Shown here one piece after another: positions 13,480 through 26,000 of a stretch of DNA of 64,000 nucleotides. The position numbers were made by a program, and so were the translations under genes. The notes below the pieces were generated by a model that was given only the letters and a program-made list of their open reading frames with translations, was not told the origin of the DNA and did not search any database. Each line of letters begins with the position of its first letter. Within the stretch, counting starts at the first letter, position 1. The stretch is from Strigops habroptila (taxonomy: Eukaryota > Chordata > Aves > Psittaciformes > Psittacidae): the NCBI RefSeq assembly GCF_004027225.2, contig NC_044284.2, positions 44,254,420-44,318,419 on the forward strand. The letters run 5' to 3'.

Positions 13480-14000
13480 CGTTTCTCGGAGCTTGCCATG
13501 TGCGCCCCGCGGAGGTGGAACGGCGTTCCCCGGCGCACTCCGGGATGAGCTGTGACCCCAGCACCCCTTTTCTCTGTCTGGAACTTCGGCGGGGCTGGGT
13601 GCACACCCGGCACCACGCACTAGGTGTCAGCGGCGCCTTCCCTAGCGCCCCTCCGGGGGCTCGCTTCGGAACACCTCCCCGCCCCTCCCGCTGGAAGGGG
13701 GGAGCCCCGCACTGCCAGACCCCCTCCGTTCCCCGCCCTTCCTCCGCGCTCCGCGGCGGCGCGTCCCCGCCCCGGGGCCGGCCGGCGGCGAGGGGCGGAG
13801 GTTCCGCGGCGGCGGCGCCGGGCGCGCTGCAGGGCAGCCCGGCCGCCGCGGGGCCGCCATGCCCGCCAAGTCCAAGTACAACCTGGTGGACGACCGGCAC
13901 GACCTCCGCATCCCCCTGCACAACGAGGACGCCTTCCAGCACGGCATCTGCTTCGAAGCCAAGGTGGGCGGCGGGCGCGGAGGGGGTCCCTGCCCAGCGC
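13480..14000 (+). promoter_or_regulatory. NOS1AP: NOS1AP CpG-island promoter
   Basis: Dense CpG sequence surrounds the first coding exon. It contains GC boxes (for example GGGGCGG at 13,792-13,798 and several CCCCGCCC-type motifs at 13,677-13,775) and no TATA box close to the start codon. This is a typical broad CpG-island promoter. The transcription start cannot be placed from sequence alone. Confidence 0.75.
13859..13963 (+). CDS. NOS1AP: NOS1AP coding exon 1
   Basis: Residues 1-35, beginning [15 protein letters not shown] and ending CFEAK, phase 0, donor AAG|gtgggc. The sequence is nearly identical to the mammalian N terminus. The open frame continues into the intron but loses similarity at once, which confirms the donor. 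Confidence 0.96.
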
Positions 14001-17000
14001 TTGCACCCCGATCCCTCGGGATTCCCTGTTTTCCAGCTTTCTGTTCGCATAGCGTTAGGTTTTCTCCGGTTTCCCCGGGAGCCCTTCCTACTGGCGTTGC
14101 CTGCTCTCCCCTGAACTCAGCTGCAAAGAGTTGGGTGAGGCTTCCCGCCCATCCCGTAAGGATGTCAGAGCAGGTTGGATGGGTCAAGCTGGAGCGGGGT
14201 CACTCTGCTGCCTCACCCGAGCATCCCTCCTTGGCCCTGCATCCCTCCATGGCTCTGTTGCTTGGGGACGTTGGCCACAGAGAGCCAGGGACTGTGTGCA
14301 TCTCTCCGGGAAAGAGCGGCGGTCTCGAGCTTTGCTCTGTGCTCCCAGTGCGGTGGGTAACGCTGGAGTACCGGTGTGGTGAGGGGACGGCTGGTGTCTG
14401 CAGGATGCCGTGTACGCTGGTGCTCCCCGATGGGATAAACTCATGGTGTGAGCAGAAGGAAAGACTGCATGCCATTTGCGGTGCAGTGCAAGAGGTCAGG
14501 GCTGCCCGCCCAAAATAAGAGATTGCTATTTCTTCTTATATGTATAAACCATTCTTGCTAGTGGATTTGGCAGGAAGCACACTTTTTTTCTTTTTTTCCT
14601 TCTTTTTTTTTTTATATTTTTTTTCTAACCTCTCATTCTTACTCCACTTAGGCTGTGGCTTCCCACAGGCTGAGTGCTTGTGATCTCACAGCAGGCTGGG
14701 AAAAAGCCGAGCTACCTGTCCATGTTGCCCAGCCCTGAGCAGGTAGCACTGGCCACTTCCCACTCCACTGGGAAGTAGCTGGCCATGCAATTTGTAAAGG
14801 GGAAACAAAATCCTGCCCCCTTTGCTGTTCCGGGGGGATACAGTTATCAAACTGACAAGATACTCAGGTGAGGTTGACTTGGAAAAACCCCAGTGGACAA
14901 CAGTTTTGAGCAGCAGGGAGGCAAGCAGCCCTCGCACACTGTTGTCTTCAGAGCACATGTGTTGGCAGGGGGGGAAGAAAAACTAAATCACAGTTTTGGC
15001 ACTTGATTGTGTGCAGTGCCCTGGGGGTGAGGCTGAGGCTCATTGGAGGGTGTGATATTTTTCACCTTTTCTCAGGGCTGGGAGGGTTTTTCTGCAGAGG
15101 CCATTCCTGCCTGACGGCAGGTACTGTGCTGCAGAGCAAAACAGCCGAGGAGTTGTTTATGGAGCAAACTTAAACGTGCTTTGCAACTGTTTCTTGGGAA
15201 AGGCTGTTCAAACTCAGCTCTGCAGCCTTTTGCTCCTGGATTATTGGAGCTGATTGCTGCCAGCACCTGCTCACCTCTTGCCTGTGGGGAAGCTGAAAGT
15301 GTCTCTCCTTCTAAATCTCATGTACCTCTCCTATGCCAGTTTTGGGTGGCCCAGCTTGGGGTGTGAGAAGTGAAGAAGGGCTTCAGTTGCCCCTCAGTCT
15401 GCTCATGGCTCATCTTTTTTCTATGCTGCCGGTCTGGCTGCGTTAATGGGGTGGTGCGTATTAGTCTTTGTTAGCCCCTCTTTCTATTATTTGGTATCCT
15501 GTGGCACGCATTAATGCCAAGCACAGTCCCTGCAAAACCCAGCTTCCGAATTTGTGGGCTTCTCCAGCAGTCCCTGATGCCAGACACAGAACACAGATGG
15601 CTTAGGCAATTACTCCATCCTTTTATTAGATTGCTGGAGATTAATTAAATGCTTACACTCCTTTAGTTCCTTTTATCCCCAAGAATCCTGAGCGTTTAAA
15701 CCTGCACGGCTCTTGTTTTGCCCAGGCATCCAGTGTGAGTCACAACAATGAGGAACTCTGATTTAGAGCAGAACTTTGGGGAAGATTAAAGAAGAAAAAT
15801 GCTCATCTGGGGCGCCGGCACTCACGTGCCTGTCTCCTAAAAGTCTTCTGGGATTGCTGATAGCGCGGATGGTGGGGATCCTGGTGTTACAGCCCTCGGC
15901 AGCTGGATCACTGCTCTTTGCTCCCGCAGCCTAGGATTCCTGACGAGCTTGCTTGGGGCTCACTGCAAGGGGGCAATGCCAGTCTTAGTTGGTATGTGCT
16001 GATTTATTGGTTTAGTTTTTACTTTTATTTTTACATTCAGACCTATGCTCTCTGCTGTTGTCTTTAAATGGCACACATAGTGGTATGTAGTGGTTCAGTG
16101 CTAGCTGGTGTCATCCTCCTTGCCTCTCTCCCGAGGGAGTCCTGGCATCCTAGCTGCGGGCAGTCAGGATTTGGGCCCTTTTCCAGCACAGAGTGATGGG
16201 CTCTGTCTGAAGCAAGAGGTGCTGTCACATGTGATGCCATCAGGAGACTTGTGTTTCTTGTCCCCAGTGAAGCCACTTGGAGCCATATGCTCTGGCATGG
16301 GGACACCAAGTCTGAGCAAACTCTCCCCTAAGGATTATGTTAATCCATTTTCTGGAGATAAATCCAATAGTTGGAAAATCCCACTCCATCTTCTTAGGAA
16401 TAGTAATACATTTCGCACTTCTGGATCTCTTTTCATTGGCCACCTCTCTTGGCACCAAATGCTTCTGTGTCTCAGAGGTGCCTCAGCCAGGCTTCTGGGA
16501 ATCAGAGGAGCTGGCTCCAAGGGGAGGCAGGATGTTCATTTTCTTCTGTGCTTTGAGCTCTGAATTGTTGAGTAAAATCAAAAGCCTGGCCTCTTGGGTT
16601 AGTTGAAGCATCTGGATGAGAGCTGGAAGCTGCAGCATGGTGCAGGGGAGTGGACAGAAATTCCCGCTTGTGCAGGGGTTTTCTGATTAAATAAATGGGT
16701 ATGTAGAAAGTAAAGACTCCTCCTGTCCTCCTCCACCTCTCCACCCAGTACAGCTCCTCTGGTCCATGCAAGGAGGAGGGGAATGTGAGCTTACTCCTTA
16801 TCTTCTCAAAACCTTAGTGCTGCAGAACAAAACCCAAGGGCCACCTTGTGCAACACCAGCAATTCTGCACATTCAGAGATCATGACTCGGGCTTCTCCAA
16901 CGCCTTGAGGGAGATCGGCATGTAGAGGGAAGTAAATGGGTGGTGAAGGCTGTCACTGGAGCGCCAGACCTGCAGTCTGTTCAAGTACAGGGGTGCTAGG

Positions 17001-20000
17001 TGCTGCTGAGTTCACACAGTGAAGCTGTTACTGGCCCCTGGGGAGTTGTTCCTGGCTCGGGAGCTTAGTGGGCTAGGCTTTCCTTCTGACCTGGAGATCT
17101 TGCGGTCCAGAGCAAGGTCCCACATACCATATATGTGTTATTTAGAAACAGATGTTAATCCTTCAGTCCTGGGACTCATTAATCTATTCACAGTGCCCTA
17201 ATGAATGTGGTTCCCAGTAAAGGGGCAGATAGGTGCAAGGTCCTTCTCTGCTGCTTTCCCATCTGCAGATGGGGGGAGAATGGGCTGTCCAAGCAAACCT
17301 TGGTCATTGGGCAGACCCACTGTCTGCAGTCCAGGACTGCCATGGGCATGCTGAAACCTGGTGTTCCTGATACCAGACCTGTCTGCAGATAAATGCGGCA
17401 CTGGAGGTTTGGAGGGGAAATGCTGTTCTTCTGGGCAGCAGGTGGGGTTTGGGGGTTTGGGTGGCAGGTTTCTTTTTTTTTCCCTTAAGGGATCTTGGCA
17501 ACAAGGCATTTTCTCTCGTATTTGTCAGTACTTTTCTCTGCTTTTCTGCGTGGGAAACTGAAGTTGAACCGAGCATCTGCTGCTGTCTATGTTTGGAGAT
17601 GGGACATGAAAGAGACTTTAGTCTGATTCAGTATGTCTTTTCCTATGAAACCCTCCAGTTCAACTGCCCGCTGCCCTCCCAAGACTGCAAGCACTGGCAG
17701 TGCCTGCTGTTTGCTGCAAAGATAAATCCTTTATCAGGAAAAGGATTGTAGCCTCTGGTGAACACCAAGCAGTGAGTGCACATGTGTTTCCACTCCTGTG
17801 TATTTCGTTGTGTACGTAGGGGCCATACACAAAAACATTAGAAGTGAGCTGAATTGCAGGCAGCTCCGATGGGGTCATCAGTTTCCCATCTCTGCTTCAG
17901 GCTCCCTTCTCAGCAGATTCTTTTTCCTGGAGGGATGGGAAGCTCGAGACTGGTTATATGAAGCTCTGCACCTCTAGCTGGCTGGGAGCGACTTGGCAGC
18001 TTTGTTTGGGGGCTGTTTGTACTGGCACCTCTGGAGTATGGTGTGCTCTGTCAGGGCTGCTCAGCTCAGAGCAAAGTTGCAGTGTGATTTAGCCCAGGAT
18101 TGCCTGCTCGAGGCTATAAATAACCTTCCCAAGTGCCACAAAAGTTCTCGTCTGAAACAGTGGCATATTTCTGCCATACTTGTTAAGTCAGTTCACAGGC
18201 TGCTTAGTGAAGCTCTTAGTGAAAAAGAGAAAATCTCTGCTGGGATTTGGCAAAGCTGTGTGTGCCCAGACTGTGGGTCCCAGCTGGACACTGCATGGAC
18301 TCAGGCAGATGCCAGAAGGGCCTGAGGAAGATGCAGCGGGGGTGGGATGCTCCCAGCGCTCTTTCTGGTCGCCGAAGTGCTCGGGTCTTGCATGTCCTGT
18401 CCACAGAATTGGCTGTTAAGGCTGTAGCTGGGTGTAAGTGCAGGAAGCTCAGCCCTGCGTGGGGGCAGCTGTGGGCTACGTGGCTGGGTGGGGTACAGAA
18501 ACAGGAGTGAGAGGACAGCCCTACTTCTTTGGTATGGAAAAACTCCAGCTCTCCTGCTGCACCCGCTCACCCAGTGCCCTGGTGTCCCTGCCGCAGGGCT
18601 GCATCCTGCTGCAAAGGTGTCTCCCCTTGCCACATGAGCCCCTGTTTTGGCTGGTGAGAGGGGAGGGTGGGTGCTGGGTCTTGTCTTGGGACCACCAAGA
18701 GCTCTGTGTTTCTGGGACTCAAGCCCCAGTGCAGCTCCTAGGCAGTGCAAGCACTTGTAGGATCAGCAGGCAGAGAAGCACTAACATCCTTAGGGCATCA
18801 GATTGACCAGTGCTGCGTGACATGAGGTGTCTCTGTGTTAATGCCCATGGTCTAGTTGCATAGCTCTGATGAGTTGATAGGTCTGACACGCTGTGTTAAA
18901 CTACCTGGCTCCCAGAGCTGGTGTCCTCAGGGTACAGAGCTCTGTTAAGGGGGACTGGGCAGGTCTGGAACCCTCCAGCTCAGCAGAGAGCCCCCTGCAC
19001 CCTTCTACTGGGCTCAGGCTGGAAACATGCGGCTTTTTTCCATTGAAGTCAGCTGGCATCCCGACTTTTCCATCTCCTTTGGCCTCTGAGCTTGCACCAC
19101 TGCAGTCTGAGTAAACTTCCCCCTTTTCCTTCCAGCAGGGCTGGGTGTTCCTGGGGTGCAGGGCAGAGCCAGGCTGTGCCAGCCCAGCCCTGTGGCTCCC
19201 TGGGCACAGGCTGTGTGTGGGCAACAGGAGAGCAGGAGCACTGGGACGGAAAAAGTCCTGGGAACTGGATTTCTCCTTATTTTCCCTGATGGCAGCAGCC
19301 TGGGAAGAAGCTCTTATCAGCCAGGCTGCAGACAGGGCACTGGGGAAATAAAGAGGCTTCTGATTTTGGGATGCCTGGCTGGGGATTGGTGCCCAAGCAC
19401 TTTGGCCCTCGCTTTGTGGCTCAGACGTGTGGTCTGAGCCACACTGAGACGGGCCAATGTCTCAGTACCTGGTGCAGCCTCACGCTGCGATGGACTCCAC
19501 AGAAACCTTGGGACCCTCGTGGCCCATATCCAACCCGGCTGCTGGTACCTTCAGTAACCCCTCCCCAGCCCAGGTGGAGGACCCCTGCTCGAACAAGACT
19601 CTCCTGTCCCTGGGGATGGCTGTGTAGCCCGTGATGTGATGCCCCAGCCTGGGCTGGTGCCACGTGTCTCCTCTGTCTGCACTGTCCTGCTGCCTGCCTG
19701 CAGCTCCTCTGCAGGAGCAGTTGCTCCTCATCCCTGGCAAGCTCTCTGACTCAGGGTGGCTTTTGAAGCTGGAAACCTGGCAGCCAGGCAATCTGGGCGC
19801 CCCTGTAAGTTGGGTATGATACAGCCCTGACCTATGCACGCAGTATTGGGCTGGCAGAGCAGTGGTGTGCCTCCCTTGGGAAGGCAGCAGCTCCTCTCCG
19901 GAAAGGCTTTTGCTGCCCACCACTGCCCATCACCTGCAAGGGATCTCATCAACACCCCTTGGAAGGTGTCTCCCTGTCAGGGATGCAATCGGCCTTCGGC

Positions 20001-23000
20001 TTTCCGAAAATATCTGCCACCTGCTGTCACAGAAAAAGCAGCTTCTCAAGAAAATTCACTTCTGACAGAGTAGAAAACAAGCAGCATAAAACAACCTCAA
20101 GGAAAAATGAGAAACTAAGTGACTTGTGCAAACACTGCTTTGGCAAAATGCTCTCCTTTGTTTTCTTGTTTTCTTTTTTCCTCTGGCCAGAGGAGGACTG
20201 GTATTTCCCTGAGCTGGACAGGTCTTTTGTAAGCCATGGGCAGAGGGTGCATGGTGTGGGCTGTGCCTGGAGGCCCCTTCTAGCCATGCCTGGGACAGAC
20301 AGGGGAGCCTGTTTGCATGGGAGGGGGACAGCGAGTAAGCCCCCTTCTGGTACTGAGAAGCCCGCTGGGTGATGGCCACCAAGCCATGGCAAGGAGAGGG
20401 GTCCTGGAAGGACTGATGGAAGGCTGGATCCCACACACGAGGCTGAGGAGCAGCAGGGCTCCCAGGGAACCGAAAGCACCCCGCAAAATAGGTTCTTTGT
20501 GCCTGCCCGCCGTGCTGCTGGGCGACACAGCCTGAGCAGCTCTGTCCATTTGCAGTGCGAGGGCTGCCTTTGTGGGGCTGCCAGAGCACCTCCTTACAGA
20601 AGGGACCCTCTCGGCTGCCCATTCACTGGCACTGTGAGCGAATGGCCTTTCTTCTCCTAATTGGGCTGGGAGGAGGAGGCTGCCTTCCCCACCCTGCCAG
20701 CCGTGCCTCCTGCCTTCAGAGCATGGGGATCGGTGACCCACTGATTCTGCCTGGCTCTTGAGTGCAAGAGGGAGGCTCCACCTCTGCCCCTATCCCCTGG
20801 CAGGGTGGTGGGGCCACGGGTCTGGAAAAGCTGCGTCCTGCATACGTACATACGGTTTCCTCCTTGGTTCCCAGGGGCTTGGGGAGGATGGGTTCTTTCT
20901 TGGGTTCATTTTCTTTGTCACCTCTCTTTCACACAGCTTTATTTTCCTTCCTTTTGTTGCAGGCGCCTTCCTTTCTCCTCCCCATGCTCAAACCCAGCCC
21001 TGCTGCCTCCCTTTCCTGCAGGGTCAACCTGCTGGCATGGACACTGGCACAGATGTTGGCCTGAGGTTTGGGAGCTGAAAAGTGGGCCCCTGTGGGCCAC
21101 TGCTGCGCCTGGCACCTTGCTTGGGGCACATGGATTTTAGAGGAAGGCAAAAGCCCATGCCTGGGGTCCTTGGGGCTCCTGCCCTGGGAGGGCGGAGCTG
21201 GGTTTCAGTGTTGGGGGTGTGATAAATGGGGAGTTCTGTACCCTGCTGCTTCATTGATCTTTGCCTCTGCCTTGCCTGCTTTATCCCCACACCCCTGCCT
21301 GAAATGGAGTTTGGTGCTATGAGTAGAAGGACTAGAGGAGAGCAGAGCAGGAGCAGCCCTTGATACACTCACTGCCTGCAAATCACTGGTAAATACAGGT
21401 GGTTTCTCAGGCCATCCCCGCTCCTTGCCTGAGAAATAGTAGTTTAGCTAAAAGGCTGACCTCTTAAGTTCATGGTTTTTGGGCAACACTCACCACATTG
21501 TGAAGGATTACTCCTCTGCAGTGCAGTTCCCGCATCTGATTTATGCCCGGAAGGCAAAAGTAATCTGCGGAGACTTTGTCCATCTGTTGAGTTTAGTGAA
21601 ACATGCAAGAAATACCTGCCTCCAGAGCGGAGGAAGAGGTGGGTGTTTTCGGAGTTGTGAGCACAGTAATTGTGTGAAGTGAGCCCACGCTGGGGCAGGA
21701 GGTGCCACAGGCTCTGGTGGGGGCACACTCCCACAGGATGCAGGATGCGTAGGAGCCCAGGTTTGGGAGCAAAGGCAAATCCTCCATGCTTTGTGACTGG
21801 AGTCTCTTGGTTTGGGTACATCTGAACATGGGCTGGAGGAGAATAGCTGAAGAAAGGGGTGTGGATAGGACAGCATCAAGACATTCCTGTTGCTGGTGCC
21901 ATTTCACATGAGGGATGTCCAAGGAGGTGCTGCCCAGTCCCAGGAGGTGTCTGATTTCCATTCCATCACTTGCTTATGGAGCGGCCCAGCCCTCCCAAGC
22001 TCACACATGCAATTACAGGCATGACTGAGTGTTGCTGCTGTGGTCATCAGCCAGGCGGTTGGCATTGCTTGAATTCATGTGGCTGTGGGAGCCAGTGGTG
22101 GATGGGGCCATCTCCTGCCCAGCTTATAGCTGCCAGCACTCACCTTGTCCTTGCATGTGGCTGCATTCTGTGCTTGCCTAGGGAAGGAAAATGTAGGGAG
22201 AAGGAAAATGATTACCCCTCCAGTGGCAGTGGCCTCATGCTGTCAGGAATAGCTAGAAGAAGATAGGCATCCTCTGGCTGCAAAAGTCTGTCCTCATTTA
22301 AGCCAAGAAGCGTCCATTGCAGGTGAGTGGGAAGCAGTGCTGTCTGGTCCCCTGCAGAAGAGCAGTGTGGGGAGGCTTGGTTTCAGAGGTGCTGTGCCAC
22401 TGAGACTTTTGCCTGGCAATGGAAGGTGAGGAAAGGTGCCTTCCTTATATACTGCGTGGTGACCCTGTGCCCATGGCCTTAGCCCTTCTCCTCGTCTCCT
22501 ACTTTTTATTGGTGTTTTCCAGACTTTATATAAGAAAAGGGAATTGATTGACGTCAACGATGCTTCTCTTAATATGACCTGAACCTTTGAGGGGCGGGAA
22601 GGCTCTGCTTAGTTCAGTTGCTTAGGGGATGCAACTGAAAACTTACTGAGACCTGTGCTTTTGCAGTGGGGCATTCAGTGATTGGGGTCTGGGCAACTAA
22701 AGCCGTGTTTGCCAGCAGTGTGCATCGTGGACTTTAATTCCCAGTTACATAAAGCTGCCCTGCACCGTGGCAGCCTGCTCAGCACGTGATGAACACACCA
22801 GCTGTTTGGTGTTTATTTTTATATCCTCATCTCCTCTCAGCACTGGCTGCCTGGTGCTGGTTGCTGGACGTCTGCCCCATATCCACCCGGGGCAGGAGCC
22901 GTGCGTCTGGGGATGACCGCACCAAGTGGGTGGCCTTGTTGAGTTTGGGATGTGGAGGGGTAGCAAGGAGGGCTCTCTGGGACAGCATGCACACACAAAG

Positions 23001-26000
23001 CCCAGGCTTGCTTATGCAGCCCCAGCGCTGTGCCATGGATAGAGGTGGCAGCAGTGTCCCAGCGGAAAGGAACTGGGAGGCCTGCAGTGATGCTGGGTGA
23101 GAAATAACCCTTCTCTGTGGTCTCTGCCTCTATGGTGATCCCTAACACATGTTCAGCCATTTAAGCACCCATCTCAGCAATGGTGCTTGAAACCAGTGAC
23201 CTGGGTTTTCATGGTGTCAGTGAAGGTTATGGCTGTATTCACAGGAACACATAGCCCTGCTGGGTTTAGTGCCCGCGCTGCGCTGCTGAGGGTTACGTCA
23301 GCGCTCGTGTCGAGATGAAGCGTGGGAGCACAGGGGGCTAGTAAATAGACTCAAAACGCTTTTCTTCTAACTACACGTTTTTAGCGCTCAGCATTGACTC
23401 TTCATTGCTTGTCTGTTTTCTGAACCTTCTTCTGAATCTGCCCTCTTCCATTTTAACTTTAAAAAGGTTTTTGTTCAGCATCTCTCCGTGCTGGGTCGCA
23501 GTGGCGCTGCCTTTGGTCCCCTTTGAATAGCAAAGCGGCTCCTTTATTCTGGAGGCTTGGCCTGAAGGCTCAGCATTGCTGCAAAAACAGCCAAGGCTTT
23601 GGCAGGGCTGTAATTAAACACCGAAGTGTCTGTCACAGGACAGGTTGCTCCAGCTATTTTAAGGATATTTCAATATCCAGGTCTACAGTAGGTGACTCAG
23701 TGCTATATTGGCTTATAGCTACATACTTTGATCACAGCATAGATGAATGAGGTCTGCTGGCCTGATTACTGAAGTTACTTTATTGTTAGAAAAAGGGCTG
23801 CTGAATCCTTGAAGCATTGTGTTGAGGGAACATCTTCATGGTGGGAGGGCTGCGAGGCTTCAGGTGCAGTAGGCAAAATGCTGCCTATTTCCCAGAAGTG
23901 ACCCTGGGTTCCCTTTGGGGATGTAGTTGGAGCCATGGTGGGACCATGAGGTTTCCGGTGCCATGGAAACTTGACTAATTTGCTCTTTCGTTCTCTGCAG
24001 TACATCGGGAGCCTGGATGTGCCACGGCCGAACAGCCGGGTGGAGATCGTAACAGCCATGCGGCGGATCAGGGTGAGTGTGGTGAGGATGCTCCTTCCCC
24101 CTCTGTGATGGGGCAGCAGGGACTCTGCTCCTCCATCTACACTTACAGCCTTCTCTCACATAAGTCCTGTCCTCCAAGTTATTCGTAACTGTGTATTTTT
24201 CACTGTACTTCTCTCCATTGAACTCTCCATGTAACCCAAGCACAATGTCTGCAAGCTTCGTGTGCCACACTATCACGTTTGGAGCACCCCTGGCACTAGC
24301 GGTCCCCCATGGTACCTGGTATCTTGTGTGTTGTGGCTGGGGTTAGCTGCAGCCTGAGCCGTATCAGGGCTGTATCCATGCTCATGGTGCTGCGTCCTGT
24401 GCAGGAGCGTGTGCTGGAGAGGCAGGGATGGGGTGGAAGGTAGGTGTGGGGTGTGGGGCTGTCACCACTGGACGGAAACTGTAGCATGTCCACGATTCAG
24501 AGGATTCCCTCGTGTCAGTCCCAATTCGAAAGTAACAGCAAACTACTTGTGAAGAGGCACATTTGTGTTTTACTGCTTGCATAAGCACTTCAGCCGCATG
24601 AAAATTGAGGCGCTGCCTCGATACGCCAGCATGTTAGTGCCCGGTAAATGGCAATGTGCAAATTAAAGCACTGAGTAACGAGCTCTGGGGCCTGCCAGCA
24701 GCGAGCTTGTCTAACAGCGAGTAGGTCAGGGGATGTCAGCTGGCAATGAAGTCATCTGGCTTCCCAAAATAATTACAGTCAGGATATGGGGCACTCTTGC
24801 CATATAATGCTTGGCCAATAGCCAAGAGAGGAGCTGCTCTTCTGATCCCTGGCCTCTCACCTGCACAATGGAAGGAGATCAAGGACAGGATGGGAGGCGA
24901 GCAAACCACACACCCAGCAAGCTCACTGCCCCCAGGTTTAAAACAGCAGGAGCTTGACTGCTCTTCACATGAGACAGCCTTTTGGGCTGTGGTTGGACCT
25001 TGACCTGACAATTTTGAGGGCTTAGATGAACCCTAGGGAAAAAAACCCTCCAACAAAAAAACCACCAGAACGTCCTTGTTGACCAATATAAGGAAACTTA
25101 AGCATAGTCTCGAAAATTAATAGATAAAGCTCTGAATGGCAGAGAAAGGACACAAATTAGGGTAAAATAATGATTTCTCATGGTGAATGATGTGCTCAAA
25201 ATGTGTGGTCAGGTGTTCCCGATCTAGTGTAAGATAGGAGAGATGCAAGTCATTGAAAGGCCATGATTTTGCCGATGAGATCTGCCAGAGAGACTTTTAA
25301 TGTCTGTTTATTTGTTGTGGGGTGCTGTTTGTAAAGAGGATGCCAGTATGGTTTGTGTGACAGGAGTTTACACGTACAGCCCTTCCCTGGTTTCCCGTGT
25401 TCTGCACTGGCCTTGCACCCAGCAGCAAGATGTTACTGTGGCACTGTAAGGGCATTTGCTGGCTGGGCTGGTTTTGGCTTGGCTGGAGGTCAAGGAATGT
25501 GTGTCCTTCTTAAACCAGAAGGGTAGTTGTGTTCTTTAAGGAATAAAGTAATCCCCAAATATTGGCATGGGGAAACCAGAGGAAGAAAAAGGTTATTTAG
25601 GCACAGAAAGCAAGTGATGGGCGATCATCAAAAACAAGCTGCAGTGGTTCTGTGTGTGATGTGTGAAGCAGCTGCTGACCCTGAGGTTTTGTATGGTTTT
25701 AATGCAGTTTAGGGGAATGTGCTGTGTCCCAGCTTGTTCAGAGTTGGTCGCTGTTGGTGAAGGAGGGGGAGCTTCCACTGCAAATCTCCTTTCTCAGTGG
25801 TGCCTTCACCCTGGCTGCTCACTGGGCTTTGCCTCTGTTTACTACATGTAAAGATGTGGGGAAGAACCCTGCCCAACATTGGGGGTGCCAAGGGGGAGAG
25901 CATCCTGGAAGCCCCCCATAACTGCTTGTGCTGAGCTGAGAGCAGGGAGGAATGGGGCCCTGAGCAGCAGCTGCATCTCCTCTCCTCCCTGGCAGTTGGA

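Noticed and set aside
13416-14114. 232-codon frame and other long frames across the NOS1AP CpG island
   Set aside because: CpG islands have few stop codons. Only the 13,859-13,963 segment matches NOS1AP.
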